Positions 27,826 through 36,912 of a stretch of 64,000 nucleotides of DNA are shown piece after piece. Position 1 is the first letter of the stretch; the number at the start of each line of letters is the position of its first letter. Origin of the DNA: Neomegalonema perideroedes DSM 15528 (GTDB taxonomy: Bacteria > Pseudomonadota > Alphaproteobacteria > Rhodobacterales > Rhodobacteraceae); NCBI RefSeq assembly GCF_000374145.1, contig NZ_KB893653.1, positions 443,495-507,494 of the forward strand. The letters are read 5' to 3'. Both the position numbers and the translations under genes were made by a program. The notes under the pieces were generated by a model. It had not been told where the DNA came from. It worked only from the letters and a program-made list of their open reading frames with translations, and searched no databases.

Positions 27826-28800
27826 TCACATCAGATCGCGCACCTGCAGGATGGCCGGGCCGATGATCACGATGAACAGCACCGGCAGGAAGAAGACGAT
27901 CATCGGAACGGTCAGCTTGGCGGGCAGGGCCGCCGCTTTGCGCTCGGCGAAGGACATGCGCTCGGCGCGGCTTTCCTCCGAGAGCACGCGCAGGGCCTGT
28001 CCGACGGGCGTGCCGTATTTCTCGGCCTGCACCAGAGCGCCCATCAGCGCCTTGACCGGCTGAAGGCCCGTGCGGTTGGCGAAATTCTCATAGGCGAGGC
28101 CGCGGTCCCCGAGGAAGGAGAGCTCGGCGGTCAGCAGGCCGATCTCCTCGCTCAGCGCCTTGGATTGCGGCGAGATCTCATGCATGACCTTGTGGAAGGC
28201 CTTTTCGATGGACATGCCGGACTCCACGCAGATGACCATGAGGTCCAGCGCGTCCGGATAGGCGCGGAGCATCTCCTTCTGACGCTTCTGCGTCAGATTG
28301 CTGAGAAAGACCGTCGGCGCGTAATAGCCCGCCGCCGCCGCCACCAGCATCGCCGCCGAGGTCCGGAACAGGTCGAAGTCGCCCGCCCGGAACATCCACA
28401 TGTAGACCAGCGCCATGGAGGCCGCCACGATGGGCAGCATGGCGCAGAAGAACACGTAGACGATGGCCGCGTTGCGGTTGCGGAAGCCCGCCCGCGCCAG
28501 TTTCTGACGCAGGCCGGTGTCGTTGATCATCTCCTGAAGGCGGAATTTCTCCACCGTGTTCCGCATGGCGCGGATCTTCTTATCCGCGGTCGGACCCTGC
28601 TGCCGGCCGGCGACCGAGTCCATGCGATGGAGGCCGCGCAGGCTCTCGCGGCGCCTGCGGACCGCTTCGAGCCGTTCGGTCAGGGAGCTCGCTTCGGAGC
28701 TCTTCATGCCGATCAGCGCGTAGAGGGCTCCGCCCACCGCGAAGCCGGCGAGCAGCGGCGCGATGAAAGGCGTGAGCGTAAGGATCAGATCGGGGTTCAT
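27826..28800 (-). CDS. tadC: Tad pilus assembly protein TadC
   Basis: A 324-residue inner-membrane platform protein of the type IVc (Tad/Flp) pilus secretion system, with a T2SSF domain (RAYPDALDLMVICVESGMSIEKAFHKV near 170-200) and hydrophobic helices at about 10-30, 110-155 and 300-320. TadB and TadC together form the platform on which TadA acts. The ATG at 28800 has GGGAG seven bases before it; the open frame continues upstream through tadB but out of its reading frame. Last gene of the operon. Confidence 0.93.
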   Translation of the reverse strand: MNPDLILTLTPFIAPLLAGFAVGGALYALIGMKSSEASSLTERLEAVRRRRESLRGLHRMDSVAGRQQGPTADKKIRAMRNTVEKFRLQEMINDTGLRQKLARAGFRNRNAAIVYVFFCAMLPIVAASMALVYMWMFRAGDFDLFRTSAAMLVAAAAGYYAPTVFLSNLTQKRQKEMLRAYPDALDLMVICVESGMSIEKAFHKVMHEISPQSKALSEEIGLLTAELSFLGDRGLAYENFANRTGLQPVKALMGALVQAEKYGTPVGQALRVLSEESRAERMSFAERKAAALPAKLTVPMIVFFLPVLFIVIIGPAILQVRDLM

Positions 28801-28838
28801 GAGGAATCTCCCAGACGGGCCTTCAGATCGGAGGGGCC

Positions 28839-29861
28839 TTAGATGTCGATGGCGATCATCTGCTGCATGACGAAGACGCCCAGCCCCATCCAGAAGAGGC
28901 CGATGCCGAGCAGGATGTTGCCGAGCTCCTCGGTGAAGAGCAGTCCGATGTAGTCCGGCGACATGAAGTAAAGCACCAGACCCAGCAGGAAGGGCAGAGA
29001 GCCGATGATGCTCGCCGAGGCCTTGGCCTCGGAGGAGAGGGCCTTGATCTTGTTCTTCAGCTTCTTGCGGTCGCGCAGAACCGTGCTGAGGTTGGTCAGG
29101 GCCTCGGCGAGGTTGCCGCCCGTCTGCTTCTGGATGATCAGCACGATGGAGAAGAAGTTGACCTCGGCCAGCGGCAGACGGTCGTACATGCGCTTGAGCC
29201 CGTCCTCCATCGAGACGCCCACCGTGAAGCTGTCGACGAGGCGCTGGAATTCGCCGGCGACCGGCTCCTGCATCTCGCGGCCGATGAGCTTGAGCCCGTC
29301 GTTCACCGGCAGGCCGGTGCGCACGCCGCGCACCAGAACGTCGATGGCGTTGGGGAACTCCTCGATGAATTTCTTCTCGCGCTTGCCGATCTTGCGCTTG
29401 AGCCACCAGCGCGGCAGGAAATAGAGCGTCACCGGCAGCGAGAGCAGGGCCACCATCGGCGAGACCTTCACCGCCAGAATCAGCGCCGCCACCACGAAGA
29501 GCGCGATCCCGAGGAAGACGCTCATATAGCTGAAGACGGTCTGATGGACGCCCGCGCGCTCCAGCAGGAGGCCGAGATTATTCGGGCTGGTCTGGGTCAG
29601 GCGGCGGCGTTCGCTTTTCTTGACCTGATCCTGAATGCTTTTTTTGCGGTCGGCGGCGGTGGAGGCCGCCATCGAGGTCGCGGCGCCTTTGCGCGCCATG
29701 GCGCCGGTCAGGCGCCGGCGGGAGAACTTGCCGCCGCCGTCGGCGGGCAGGCCCACCAGAGCCGTCAGAAGCCCGGCCACCGCGATGAAGGTGGTCGCGC
29801 CCGTCAGATAGACCACATGCTGCGACGGCAGATGCGCGACGATAGTGCTGAAGACGTCCAT
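28839..29861 (-). CDS. tadB: Tad pilus assembly protein TadB
   Basis: A 340-residue T2SSF-domain platform protein. Hydrophobic segments are near residues 17-38, 112-150, 290-310 and 318-335; the conserved cytoplasmic part reads EEFPNAIDVLVRGVRTGLPVNDGLKLI and KQTGGNLAEALTNLSTVLRDRKK. It lies between tadA (143-base gap with a hairpin) and tadC (38-base gap). The Lys/Arg-rich region near 70-92 is probably cytoplasmic. Confidence 0.93.
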   Translation of the reverse strand: MDVFSTIVAHLPSQHVVYLTGATTFIAVAGLLTALVGLPADGGGKFSRRRLTGAMARKGAATSMAASTAADRKKSIQDQVKKSERRRLTQTSPNNLGLLLERAGVHQTVFSYMSVFLGIALFVVAALILAVKVSPMVALLSLPVTLYFLPRWWLKRKIGKREKKFIEEFPNAIDVLVRGVRTGLPVNDGLKLIGREMQEPVAGEFQRLVDSFTVGVSMEDGLKRMYDRLPLAEVNFFSIVLIIQKQTGGNLAEALTNLSTVLRDRKKLKNKIKALSSEAKASASIIGSLPFLLGLVLYFMSPDYIGLLFTEELGNILLGIGLFWMGLGVFVMQQMIAIDI

Positions 29862-29942
29862 GGGAGGCCCTTTCCTGAAGCCGGCCCGATCCGATCCTGT
29901 GGGGGATCATAGGGCGACGAAGCCTCATAAATCCTTGCGCGA

Positions 29943-29994
29943 CGCCGCCCCCGGCTCTGGAATCCGCGAAGGAATCCGCAGCGAGGGGGCGGCG
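29943..29994 (-). terminator. Intra-operon hairpin between tadA and tadB
   Basis: CGCCGCCCCC (29943-29952) can pair perfectly with GGGGGCGGCG (29985-29994) across a 32-base loop. It sits just after the tadA stop on the minus strand and has no T tract; it could partly attenuate transcription or stabilise the upstream mRNA. Confidence 0.35.
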
Positions 29995-30003
29995 CGCCGT
30001 TCG

Positions 30004-31875
30004 TCAGCTCAAATCCTCGTCCATGCTGGTCAGGGCGCCCTGAAGCTCCACCTCGCGGTTATAGCTCTGAGCGCGCTCCCAGAAGGCGGGCTGACCCACG
30101 CCGGTCGAGAGATGCTTGCCCACCAGCTTGCCCTGAGCGTTCTCGCCCGTGACCTTGAAGCGCACGAGATCCTGCGTGATGATCGTCTCGCCCTCCATGC
30201 CGAGCACCTCGGTGATGTGGGTGATGCGGCGCGAGCCGTCGCGCAGGCGCTGGGCCTGCACGATGACGTTCACCGCCGAACAGACCATCTCGCGGATCGT
30301 CTTCGAGGGCAGCGAGAAGCCGCCCATGGTGATCATCGATTCGAGGCGGCTCAGACATTCGCGCGGGCTGTTCGCGTGGAGCGTGCCCATCGAGCCGTCA
30401 TGGCCGGTGTTCATGGCCTGGAGGAGATCGAAGGCCTCCGGGCCGCGCACCTCGCCGACGATGATGCGTTCGGGGCGCATACGCAGACAGTTCTTCACAA
30501 GGTCGCGCATGGTGACCTCGCCCTTGCCTTCGAGGTTCGAGGGCCTCGTCTCCAGACGCACCACATGGGGCTGCTGGAGCTGAAGCTCCGCCGAGTCTTC
30601 GCAGGTGATGATGCGCTCGTCGTCGGCCGAGAAGCCCGAAAGACAGTTCAGCAGAGTCGTTTTACCGGAGCCCGTGCCGCCCGAGATCAGGATGTTGCAG
30701 CGCGAGGCCGAAGCGATCTCCAAAACCTTCGCGCCTTCCGGCGTGATGGCGCCGAAGCGGACCAGATCGGCCATCTTCAGCTTGTCTTTCTTGAACTTAC
30801 GAATCGTCAGCGTGGGGCCGTCGATGGCGAGCGGCGGCGCGATCACGTTGACGCGCGAGCCGTCCAGAAGGCGCGCGTCGCAGATGGGGCTCGATTCGTC
30901 GACGCGGCGGCCGACCTTCGACACGATCCGCTGACAAATCTCCAGAAGCTGGCGATTGTCGCGGAAGCGGATGTTGGTCAGCTCGATCTTGCCCTTGGTT
31001 TCGATATAGACCTGATCGGCGCCGTTCACCATGATGTCGGCGATGTCGTCGCGTTCGAGCAGAGGCTCCAGAGGGCCGTAGCCGAGCACGTCGTCGCAGA
31101 TGTCGTCCACGAGGCGGCGCTGCTCGGCCACGCTGAGGACGAAGCCCTTCACCGCCACGATCTCGTTGATGATCGTCGAGATCTCGTTTTCGGCGTCCTC
31201 GCGCGAGAGCGCGACCACGCGCGACAGATCCATCGCGTCGATCAGGGCCGAGAAGATGTCGGTCTTGAGCGAGTAATATTCCTGCGTATGGATCGGATCG
31301 CCGCGCGAGCGCTCGGTGGAGGCGGCTTTCGCCTCCTCGTCGGCGGGCGTGGCGGCCTTGGCCTTATTGGCGCGCGCCTTGGCGCGCAGCGCGCCGAAGC
31401 CGCCGGGACTGGGAGTCGTGTCCGAGGCGAGCGAGACGCCGGTCGCCTTGCCGACGGGCACGACCTCGCCGCTCTCCTCCGCCGCATGGGCGGAGGGATC
31501 GGGCCGGGGATCGGACGCGCCGGGACGCGGAGCCCCGGGGCCCCCGGGCCCTCCCGGGCCCCCAAGGCCGCCCGGACGCGGCGGAGGGCCGGAAGGGCCC
31601 CCGAAGCCCGGAGGCGGGCGCGAGCGCGAGAGATCGACGTTGAGCGCGTCGGTGGGCTTGGGCTTGATCCTCGGGCCGAGGCCGCCCAAACCGCCCGCGC
31701 CCGCCGGACCCGGCGGCGGCGGCGCCTTCATGCCGGGACGCGGAGGCGGAGGAGGCGGAGAACGGCGCGGAGGGGGCGGGGGGGCGCCCGTAGGAAGCCC
31801 AAGGCCGCCGAAGCCGGCGGGCGCCTCGCCCTGAGGGCGGCGTCCGAAGATTTTGGGGGGCGTCGGGTTGCTCAT
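30004..31875 (-). CDS. tadA: Tad pilus secretion ATPase TadA/CpaF
   Basis: The cytoplasmic ATPase that drives Flp pilus assembly. Residues 200-623 form the CpaF/VirB11-like ATPase: Walker A GGTGSGKT at 399-406, Asp box ITCEDSAELQL, Walker B RIIVGEVRG near 470-478 and the His box TGHDGSMGTLHANS. Residues 1 to about 190 are an unusually long Pro/Gly/Ala-rich, probably disordered extension with runs such as PPPPPRRSPPPPPPRP; typical CpaF proteins are 450-500 residues. It follows tadZ with an 85-base gap. Confidence 0.95.
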   Translation of the reverse strand: MSNPTPPKIFGRRPQGEAPAGFGGLGLPTGAPPPPPRRSPPPPPPRPGMKAPPPPGPAGAGGLGGLGPRIKPKPTDALNVDLSRSRPPPGFGGPSGPPPRPGGLGGPGGPGGPGAPRPGASDPRPDPSAHAAEESGEVVPVGKATGVSLASDTTPSPGGFGALRAKARANKAKAATPADEEAKAASTERSRGDPIHTQEYYSLKTDIFSALIDAMDLSRVVALSREDAENEISTIINEIVAVKGFVLSVAEQRRLVDDICDDVLGYGPLEPLLERDDIADIMVNGADQVYIETKGKIELTNIRFRDNRQLLEICQRIVSKVGRRVDESSPICDARLLDGSRVNVIAPPLAIDGPTLTIRKFKKDKLKMADLVRFGAITPEGAKVLEIASASRCNILISGGTGSGKTTLLNCLSGFSADDERIITCEDSAELQLQQPHVVRLETRPSNLEGKGEVTMRDLVKNCLRMRPERIIVGEVRGPEAFDLLQAMNTGHDGSMGTLHANSPRECLSRLESMITMGGFSLPSKTIREMVCSAVNVIVQAQRLRDGSRRITHITEVLGMEGETIITQDLVRFKVTGENAQGKLVGKHLSTGVGQPAFWERAQSYNREVELQGALTSMDEDLS

Positions 31876-31960
31876 GTCTCGTCACTCTCGGGGCTGACGG
31901 AAGCGGGCTGAGCCCGTCCTGATCGCGGCTCCGCGCCGGGCGCGGAGCCGTCTCGAGCGG

Positions 31961-33355
31961 TCACTTGCGGTCGTCGTCTTCGTCGTCTTCGTCGTCTTCG
32001 GGCTCTTCGTCCTTGCGGCGGGCGCGGAGCTTGTCCATGAAGCCCTTGACCGCGCTTAAAGGATTCAAGCCGCCTTTCTTGGCGCCGCCGACCGGGCCCC
32101 CGCCGGAGGAGCTGCCGGAGCGCAGAATCCGCCGCCCGTTGCGGGTGGTGGAGAAGAAGCTGTCCGAGAAGGCGTCCAGATCGGTGGTGACCTTGTGGCG
32201 CGGGGCGCTGTCGAAGAGCATCTGCCCGCCGTTGGAGGCCGCGCCGAAGATCGCCGCGTCATAGGGCAGCACGAGGTCGGGATGGGCGCCGAGCACGCTG
32301 ACGTAGTCCTTCAGCGGAATCTCGGGGCGCTTCTCCACGCCGACCTGATTGAGCACGATGCGCGGCGGCGGATCGTTCGGGCGCCGCGCCTTGAGCGAAT
32401 CGTAAAGGCCCTTGACGTTGCGCAGCGAAGCGAGGTCCGGCGCGCCGACCAGCACGATGTCGTCGGCCAGCAGCAGCGCCTGACGCACCCAGGGCGTCCA
32501 GCCGTGCGGGGCGTCGATCACCACATAGTCGCCGCTCTTGCGCAGAACGTCGAGCAGGGAGGTGATCGAGGCCTCGTCGATCTCGACCTTCACGTCCAGA
32601 GAGCTGGGCGCCGCGAGGATGCGCAGATGCTGGTTCTCCTCGATCAGCAGGCGCTTGAGCTTCACGTCGTCGAGCTTGTCGCCGTCGGCGAGGGCGTCGA
32701 GGATGCTGCGCGTGGGATCCTGATTGAAGTCGAGCCCGGCGGTGCCGAATTCGATGTCCAGATCGAGGATGATCGTCTCCTTCTGACGCCGCCGCGCGAT
32801 GGCCGCGGCCACGTTATGCGCCAGAGTGCTGGAGCCCACGCCGCCTTTGGAGCCCACGAAGGCGAGGATCTTGCCCATGGGCGCGGTGGCGGGTCCGGCG
32901 TAGATCGCCGAAATCGCGTCGATCACCTGCATCGGCGAGGAGGGGGTGACGATGTATTCGTCCACGCCCTGACGCTTCAGCTCGCGATAGAGCGTCACGT
33001 CGTTGGAGGGCGCGGCCACCACCACCTTGGTCGAGGCGTCGCAGACCTCGGCGAGCATCTCCAGCTCGCTGAAGATGCCGAAGCCGCCCTCCGAGCTTTC
33101 GACGATCAGCAGATTGGGCGTGCTGGCGTCGCTGTAGGATTTGGCCGCCCGCGCCACGCCGCCCATCGAGACGGCGAGGCTGGTTTTGACCATGCGGCGG
33201 TCGGCGGCGGCGCCGCGCAGAGCGTCTGCGAAGCTCTCCGTCTCGCAATAGGCTTCGATGCTGACGCGAGGGATCACGCCCTCGATCGGCGCGAAGGCCT
33301 CTTCGGAGGTCTCGGCCGGACGGGAGGCGGATTTAGCTGTGGCGGAGCGGGCCAT
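31961..33355 (-). CDS. tadZ: Tad pilus localisation protein TadZ/CpaE
   Basis: A 464-residue ParA/MinD-superfamily protein that positions the Tad machine at the pole. An N-terminal receiver-like domain (residues about 60-155, NLLIVESSEGG to VDEYIVTP) is followed by the ATPase domain with a deviant Walker A, VGSKGGVGSST near 167-177, and DLDIEFGTAGLDFNQDP. The C-terminal 35 residues are Lys/Arg then Asp/Glu-rich (DEEPEDDEDDEDDD). AGGAGA lies eight bases before the ATG. Confidence 0.93.
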   Translation of the reverse strand: MARSATAKSASRPAETSEEAFAPIEGVIPRVSIEAYCETESFADALRGAAADRRMVKTSLAVSMGGVARAAKSYSDASTPNLLIVESSEGGFGIFSELEMLAEVCDASTKVVVAAPSNDVTLYRELKRQGVDEYIVTPSSPMQVIDAISAIYAGPATAPMGKILAFVGSKGGVGSSTLAHNVAAAIARRRQKETIILDLDIEFGTAGLDFNQDPTRSILDALADGDKLDDVKLKRLLIEENQHLRILAAPSSLDVKVEIDEASITSLLDVLRKSGDYVVIDAPHGWTPWVRQALLLADDIVLVGAPDLASLRNVKGLYDSLKARRPNDPPPRIVLNQVGVEKRPEIPLKDYVSVLGAHPDLVLPYDAAIFGAASNGGQMLFDSAPRHKVTTDLDAFSDSFFSTTRNGRRILRSGSSSGGGPVGGAKKGGLNPLSAVKGFMDKLRARRKDEEPEDDEDDEDDDRK

Positions 33356-33379
33356 GAAAGTCTTCTCCTGAAGCGACCG

Positions 33380-33763
33380 TTAATTGCCGATCATCGAGGG
33401 GGCGCCGGTCTGGCCGCGGGCGCTTTGCGTCGTCTCGCCCTTGCGCCAGTCGTCGAGCACGCGCTCTTCGCGGGCCCAGTCCGGCGCGGTCATGGGCTGG
33501 GGCCCGGTCAGATCGGAGGGATAGGCGACTTGCGCCGCGATGTTCACCGAGGTCGCGCAGCCGAAGCTGGAGGGAGGGCGGTTCGTGCGGTCGAGGCGGA
33601 TGTCCTCGGAATCCGGCGGACAATGCGCGGTCGCGCCGAGCGGGTAGGTCTCCCAGGGCTGGAGGGCCTGCTCCGGCCCGTTGGGGACGGAGCCGCCGAC
33701 GCAGCCGGCGAGGAGGAGGGCGAGCGCGCTTGCGAGCGCCGCGGGTTTCAGGCGTTCAGACAT
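33380..33763 (-). CDS. cpaD: CpaD-like pilus lipoprotein (short)
   Basis: A 127-residue lipoprotein: signal peptide with lipobox LLAGC (Cys21) and the segment SSFGCATSVNIAAQVAYPSDLTGP, which is the conserved core of CpaD/RcpB-type outer-membrane pilus proteins. Typical CpaD is about 200-240 residues, so the N-terminal half of the domain seems to be missing or very diverged. The ATG at 33763 is preferred over the GTG one codon upstream because GGAGAG is then at normal distance. It sits where cpaD is expected, between rcpA and tadZ. Confidence 0.8.
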   Translation of the reverse strand: MSERLKPAALASALALLLAGCVGGSVPNGPEQALQPWETYPLGATAHCPPDSEDIRLDRTNRPPSSFGCATSVNIAAQVAYPSDLTGPQPMTAPDWAREERVLDDWRKGETTQSARGQTGAPSMIGN

Positions 33764-33774
33764 CACGCTCTCCG

Positions 33775-35451
33775 TCAGTTCATGATGAAGCCGAGCGGCG
33801 CGCGCAGGGCGGCGCGGGCGGCGGCTGGGTCGTAGGGCCCGGCGCCGTAAGTCGCCTGAACGCGTCCGAGCAGATAAAGATCGGCGTCGCTCGGCGGCGC
33901 GTAGCCGTCGGTGGGCAGGGCGAAGGCTTCGGGAGCGTTGGGGCGCACCAGATAGGGCGTCACGAGGATCACCAGCTCCGTCTCAGAGCGTTTGAAGTCG
34001 CTGGAGGAGAAGAGGCGGCCGATGATCGGCAGGCTTTTGATGCCCGGCAATCCGGCGTGGTCGCCCGCGTCGCGCTGCTGAATCAGGCCCGCGATGGCGA
34101 TGGCGCCGCCCGAGGGCGCTTCGATGACCGTGTTGGCGCGCCGGATGGCCATGCCGGGGATGGTCACGGAGCCGACGATCAGGGCGCCCTCGTTGGTCAG
34201 CTCGCTGACTTCGGTGGCGATCTTCAGGCTGATGCGGCCGTTGTCCAGCACCACGGGGGTGAAGTCCAGAGCCACGCCGAATTTGCGGTAGTCGTAGCCG
34301 ACGTTCCCGCGCTCGTCGAGGGAGACGGGATAGGGGAATTCGCCGCCCGCGAAGAAGCTGGCGCTCTCGCCCGAAACGGCGGTCAGGTTCGGCTCGGCCA
34401 GAAGCCGCGCCACGCCATGGCGCTCGAAGGCGCGCACGAGGCTGGAGAGGGTGAAGTCCGCCACGGTCGCGCTGAGGCTCGCGGCGAGGCCGCCGCCCAC
34501 CAGGCTGTTGACGTTGAAGGGATTCTCCAGGGTGATGCTCTGGGCGGGGCCGCCGATTCCGCCGCTGCCGCCCAGATTCACGCCGAACTGCTTGACCACT
34601 TCGCGGCGCATCTCGGCCACGCGCACCTTGAGCGTGACCTGATTCTCGCCGGCCACGGCCATGCGGTCGATGAGCTCCACGTCGTCGCTGGAGATCTGGA
34701 CGCCGCCGGCCGCGTTGACCGCCGCGACGCCCTGACGGACGAAGCGCCGGATCTCCTGAGCCTCGCGCAGGCTGGAGGCCTGTCCGCGCAGGATCACCTG
34801 CCCGAGCATGGATTCCAGCCGCAGATTCGAGCCGGGGAAATTGGCGCGCAGCGAGGCCTCCAGCGTGCGCAGATCGGCCTCGACGCGCAGCTCCAGATTC
34901 AGGATCTGGGCGCCCTCGTCGTCGAAGACGAAGATGTTGGTCTGGCCGACCTTCAGCCCGTAGAGCAGAATCTGCCGGTTGGTGCGCAGCGTGGCCGAGG
35001 CGATGCCGGGATCCGCCACCACCACCTCGCGCGCCGGAGCCGGAAGCTTGAGCAGCGCCGTCTTCGAGACGTGAACCACGCCGCCCTGAGAGGCCGCGCC
35101 TTCGCCGCCGATCTCGATCAGGGAGGGGCCGTAGACCCCATCCTGAACCATGTCGGCGCCGTAGCCGGTCATGCGCGAGAAAAGTTCGGCGCCGGGGCGG
35201 GTCTCGGCCCGGTCGAGGTAGTAGTCGGGCGCGACGAGCGAACCCGTCTCCAGAGCCCCGGCCGGCTGGGCCGGGCCCGACTGGAAAGCGGACTGGCCGG
35301 GATCCCAGACCGGGCCGCTCAGGCCGGAGGAGAAGCCCACCGGCGCGGAGGAGCCTTTGAAGGCGTCGGCCAGAGCGGGCGCGCAGGCCAGAGCGCAGGC
35401 GGAGAGGACGGCCGCCGGACTCAGGCGGAGGATGCGGACGCGAAGCGTCAT
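33775..35451 (-). CDS. rcpA: Tad pilus secretin RcpA/CpaC
   Basis: The outer-membrane secretin through which the Flp pilus passes. The 558-residue precursor has a signal peptide (to about residue 29), a BON/T2SS-like N region (VVVADPGIASATLRTNRQILLYGLKVGQTNIFVFD) and the secretin domain (VTLKVRVAEMRREVVKQFGVNL; RLLAEPNLTAVSGESASFFAGGEFPYPV; VPI-like GLPGIKSLPIIGRLFSSSDFKRSETELVILVTPYLVRP). It starts at 35451, overlapping the cpaB stop by four bases; the open frame upstream is a shadow of cpaB. Confidence 0.95.
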   Translation of the reverse strand: MTLRVRILRLSPAAVLSACALACAPALADAFKGSSAPVGFSSGLSGPVWDPGQSAFQSGPAQPAGALETGSLVAPDYYLDRAETRPGAELFSRMTGYGADMVQDGVYGPSLIEIGGEGAASQGGVVHVSKTALLKLPAPAREVVVADPGIASATLRTNRQILLYGLKVGQTNIFVFDDEGAQILNLELRVEADLRTLEASLRANFPGSNLRLESMLGQVILRGQASSLREAQEIRRFVRQGVAAVNAAGGVQISSDDVELIDRMAVAGENQVTLKVRVAEMRREVVKQFGVNLGGSGGIGGPAQSITLENPFNVNSLVGGGLAASLSATVADFTLSSLVRAFERHGVARLLAEPNLTAVSGESASFFAGGEFPYPVSLDERGNVGYDYRKFGVALDFTPVVLDNGRISLKIATEVSELTNEGALIVGSVTIPGMAIRRANTVIEAPSGGAIAIAGLIQQRDAGDHAGLPGIKSLPIIGRLFSSSDFKRSETELVILVTPYLVRPNAPEAFALPTDGYAPPSDADLYLLGRVQATYGAGPYDPAAARAALRAPLGFIMN

Positions 35452-36536
35452 TTCGAGGTCTCCTCGGTCGCGGGGGAGGCGGCGGGCATGGTCGGCACGG
35501 CGGCGGCGGCGCCGCTGCGCACCACGAGCAGGCGCGGCGGCGGAAGCGCGAGGGGCGCGGCGGCGGGAGCGGGCGACGCCGCGGACGCCTCCTCCTTGGG
35601 CGGCGCGGCGCCGAAGCGGGCGCGCATGGCCTCCTGAGTCTGACGGCGCACCTCTTCGAACTGAGCGCGCTTCTCCTCGGCCTCGGCGATGAGGCGCGCG
35701 GCCTCCTGACGCAGGTCGAGATGGGTGCTCGGCATGATCTTGTCGACGTCGCCGCCGAAAGCCGTGCTCAGCTCTTCGAAGCTGAGCAGGCTCAGGGTGA
35801 TGAAGCCGCGCGACTGCTGGGCGATCTGACGCGCCAGAGCCATCAGCTCCGCCTGATCGGGGGTCACCTCGATGGTGGCGGTGGCGCCGACCACCGAAGG
35901 CTGACGCACGCCCTCGCCGAGGACCTGGTCGATGGCGAGGATGCGCACATGGCGCATGATGGTGTCGGTGCGGTTCTCGGAGATCTGGCGGTTCACCACG
36001 CCGGTCTCTTCGTTCACCATGTCGATGGTGAAGGCGCGGGTCAGCAGAATGTCCACGTAGTCGCCCGGCAGAATGAAGCCGCCGGCGCCCGTCACGTCGG
36101 AGATGGGAAGGCTGATCGCGCGCATGCCTTCGCGCACGATGCCCGACATCAGGCCGCCGCCCTGAAGATCGAGGATCTTCGACTGGGTCAGCGGCTCGCC
36201 TTGCGTCAGGCGGGTGCGGGTGACTTTGGCGGTCACTTCGTCCAGAGCCTGAGGCCGCGCGCTGCGGGTCACGAAGGAGCCGGCCAAAGCGTCGGTGGGC
36301 CAAGGCTGCCAGCGGACGTCGCCGGGACGCAGGGTCTCGCCGATGCGCACGTCGCGCGACACGACCAGCACGTCTTCGGTCCGGGGGACCGGCGGAGCCT
36401 CCGGCGTCGCGGGGCCCGCCATGACGGGTTGCCGCGGCAGGGCCGCTCTGCTGTCCATCGCGCTCCGCACCAGCCACATCGTCGCCATGGCCGCCAGACA
36501 GGCGCAGAGTAAAATGAAAATCCTGACGCCACGCAC
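35448..36536 (-). CDS. cpaB: Flp pilus assembly protein CpaB/RcpC
   Basis: A 362-residue periplasmic protein anchored by an N-terminal helix (residues 4-24). It has an SAF domain (DVLVVSRDVRIGETLRPGDVRWQPWP, about 55-120) and the RcpC-type second domain (GMRAISLPISDVTGAGGFILPGDYVDILLT, VRILAIDQVLGEG). The C-terminal 90 residues contain a coiled-coil-like charged stretch and a Pro/Ala-rich tail. The start is a GTG at 36536 preceded by AGGAG at seven bases. First gene of the tad operon in the window; no flp pilin or prepilin peptidase lies upstream. Confidence 0.92.
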   Translation of the reverse strand: MRGVRIFILLCACLAAMATMWLVRSAMDSRAALPRQPVMAGPATPEAPPVPRTEDVLVVSRDVRIGETLRPGDVRWQPWPTDALAGSFVTRSARPQALDEVTAKVTRTRLTQGEPLTQSKILDLQGGGLMSGIVREGMRAISLPISDVTGAGGFILPGDYVDILLTRAFTIDMVNEETGVVNRQISENRTDTIMRHVRILAIDQVLGEGVRQPSVVGATATIEVTPDQAELMALARQIAQQSRGFITLSLLSFEELSTAFGGDVDKIMPSTHLDLRQEAARLIAEAEEKRAQFEEVRRQTQEAMRARFGAAPPKEEASAASPAPAAAPLALPPPRLLVVRSGAAAAVPTMPAASPATEETSK

Positions 36537-36912
36537 GCTGCGTCTCCTCTTGCTGACGAGAGGCCTGTGTGGCCCGCCGCATGACTTCGCCGGTTATTGG
36601 AGTCCGAATCCGGACTTCCGATCGGTCCAAGGACTATGCGCGTCTTGTCCTAAAATTGTTTTAGGAGGCGCCGCGAAGGGATGGTTTCGCGCAAGAGGGT
36701 TGGAATTCCGGCGCGAATCAGGGAAAACGACGGCGGAGGTTCTTTTCTGGACCTCGTCCGAGCATCGCCGTCGTCTTCGGCGCTCCCCTCCTTCCGCGCG
36801 GGCCTCCGGCCGGGCGCAAAGGGAGAGCGTCCGCGGCGCGGCCTCAATTCGGACGGATTTCGCCGCGATCTCCGGTCGTTCATGGACCGGAACAACCTAA
36901 TGAGGTCACCCT
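36537..36912. other. Divergent control region between cpaB and the IalB-like gene
   Basis: A 376-base region with no gene. It should hold the tad operon promoter (minus strand) and the promoter of the IalB-like gene (plus strand). Two palindromes stand out: AGTCCG-aatc-CGGACT at 36601-36616 and TCCTAAAA-ttg-TTTTAGGA at 36648-36666. No Flp pilin-like frame was found on either strand. Confidence 0.55.
36648..36666. promoter_or_regulatory. Perfect palindrome, candidate operator of the tad operon
   Basis: TCCTAAAA (36648-36655) and TTTTAGGA (36659-36666) form a perfect 8-bp inverted repeat with a 3-base centre, AT-rich within GC-rich sequence, 112 bases upstream of cpaB. This size and symmetry suit a dimeric regulator. 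Confidence 0.45.

Noticed and set aside
33775-36630. Single 951-codon reading of rcpA with an upstream extension
   Set aside because: The first 393 codons are an out-of-frame shadow of cpaB; the secretin signal peptide begins at 35451.
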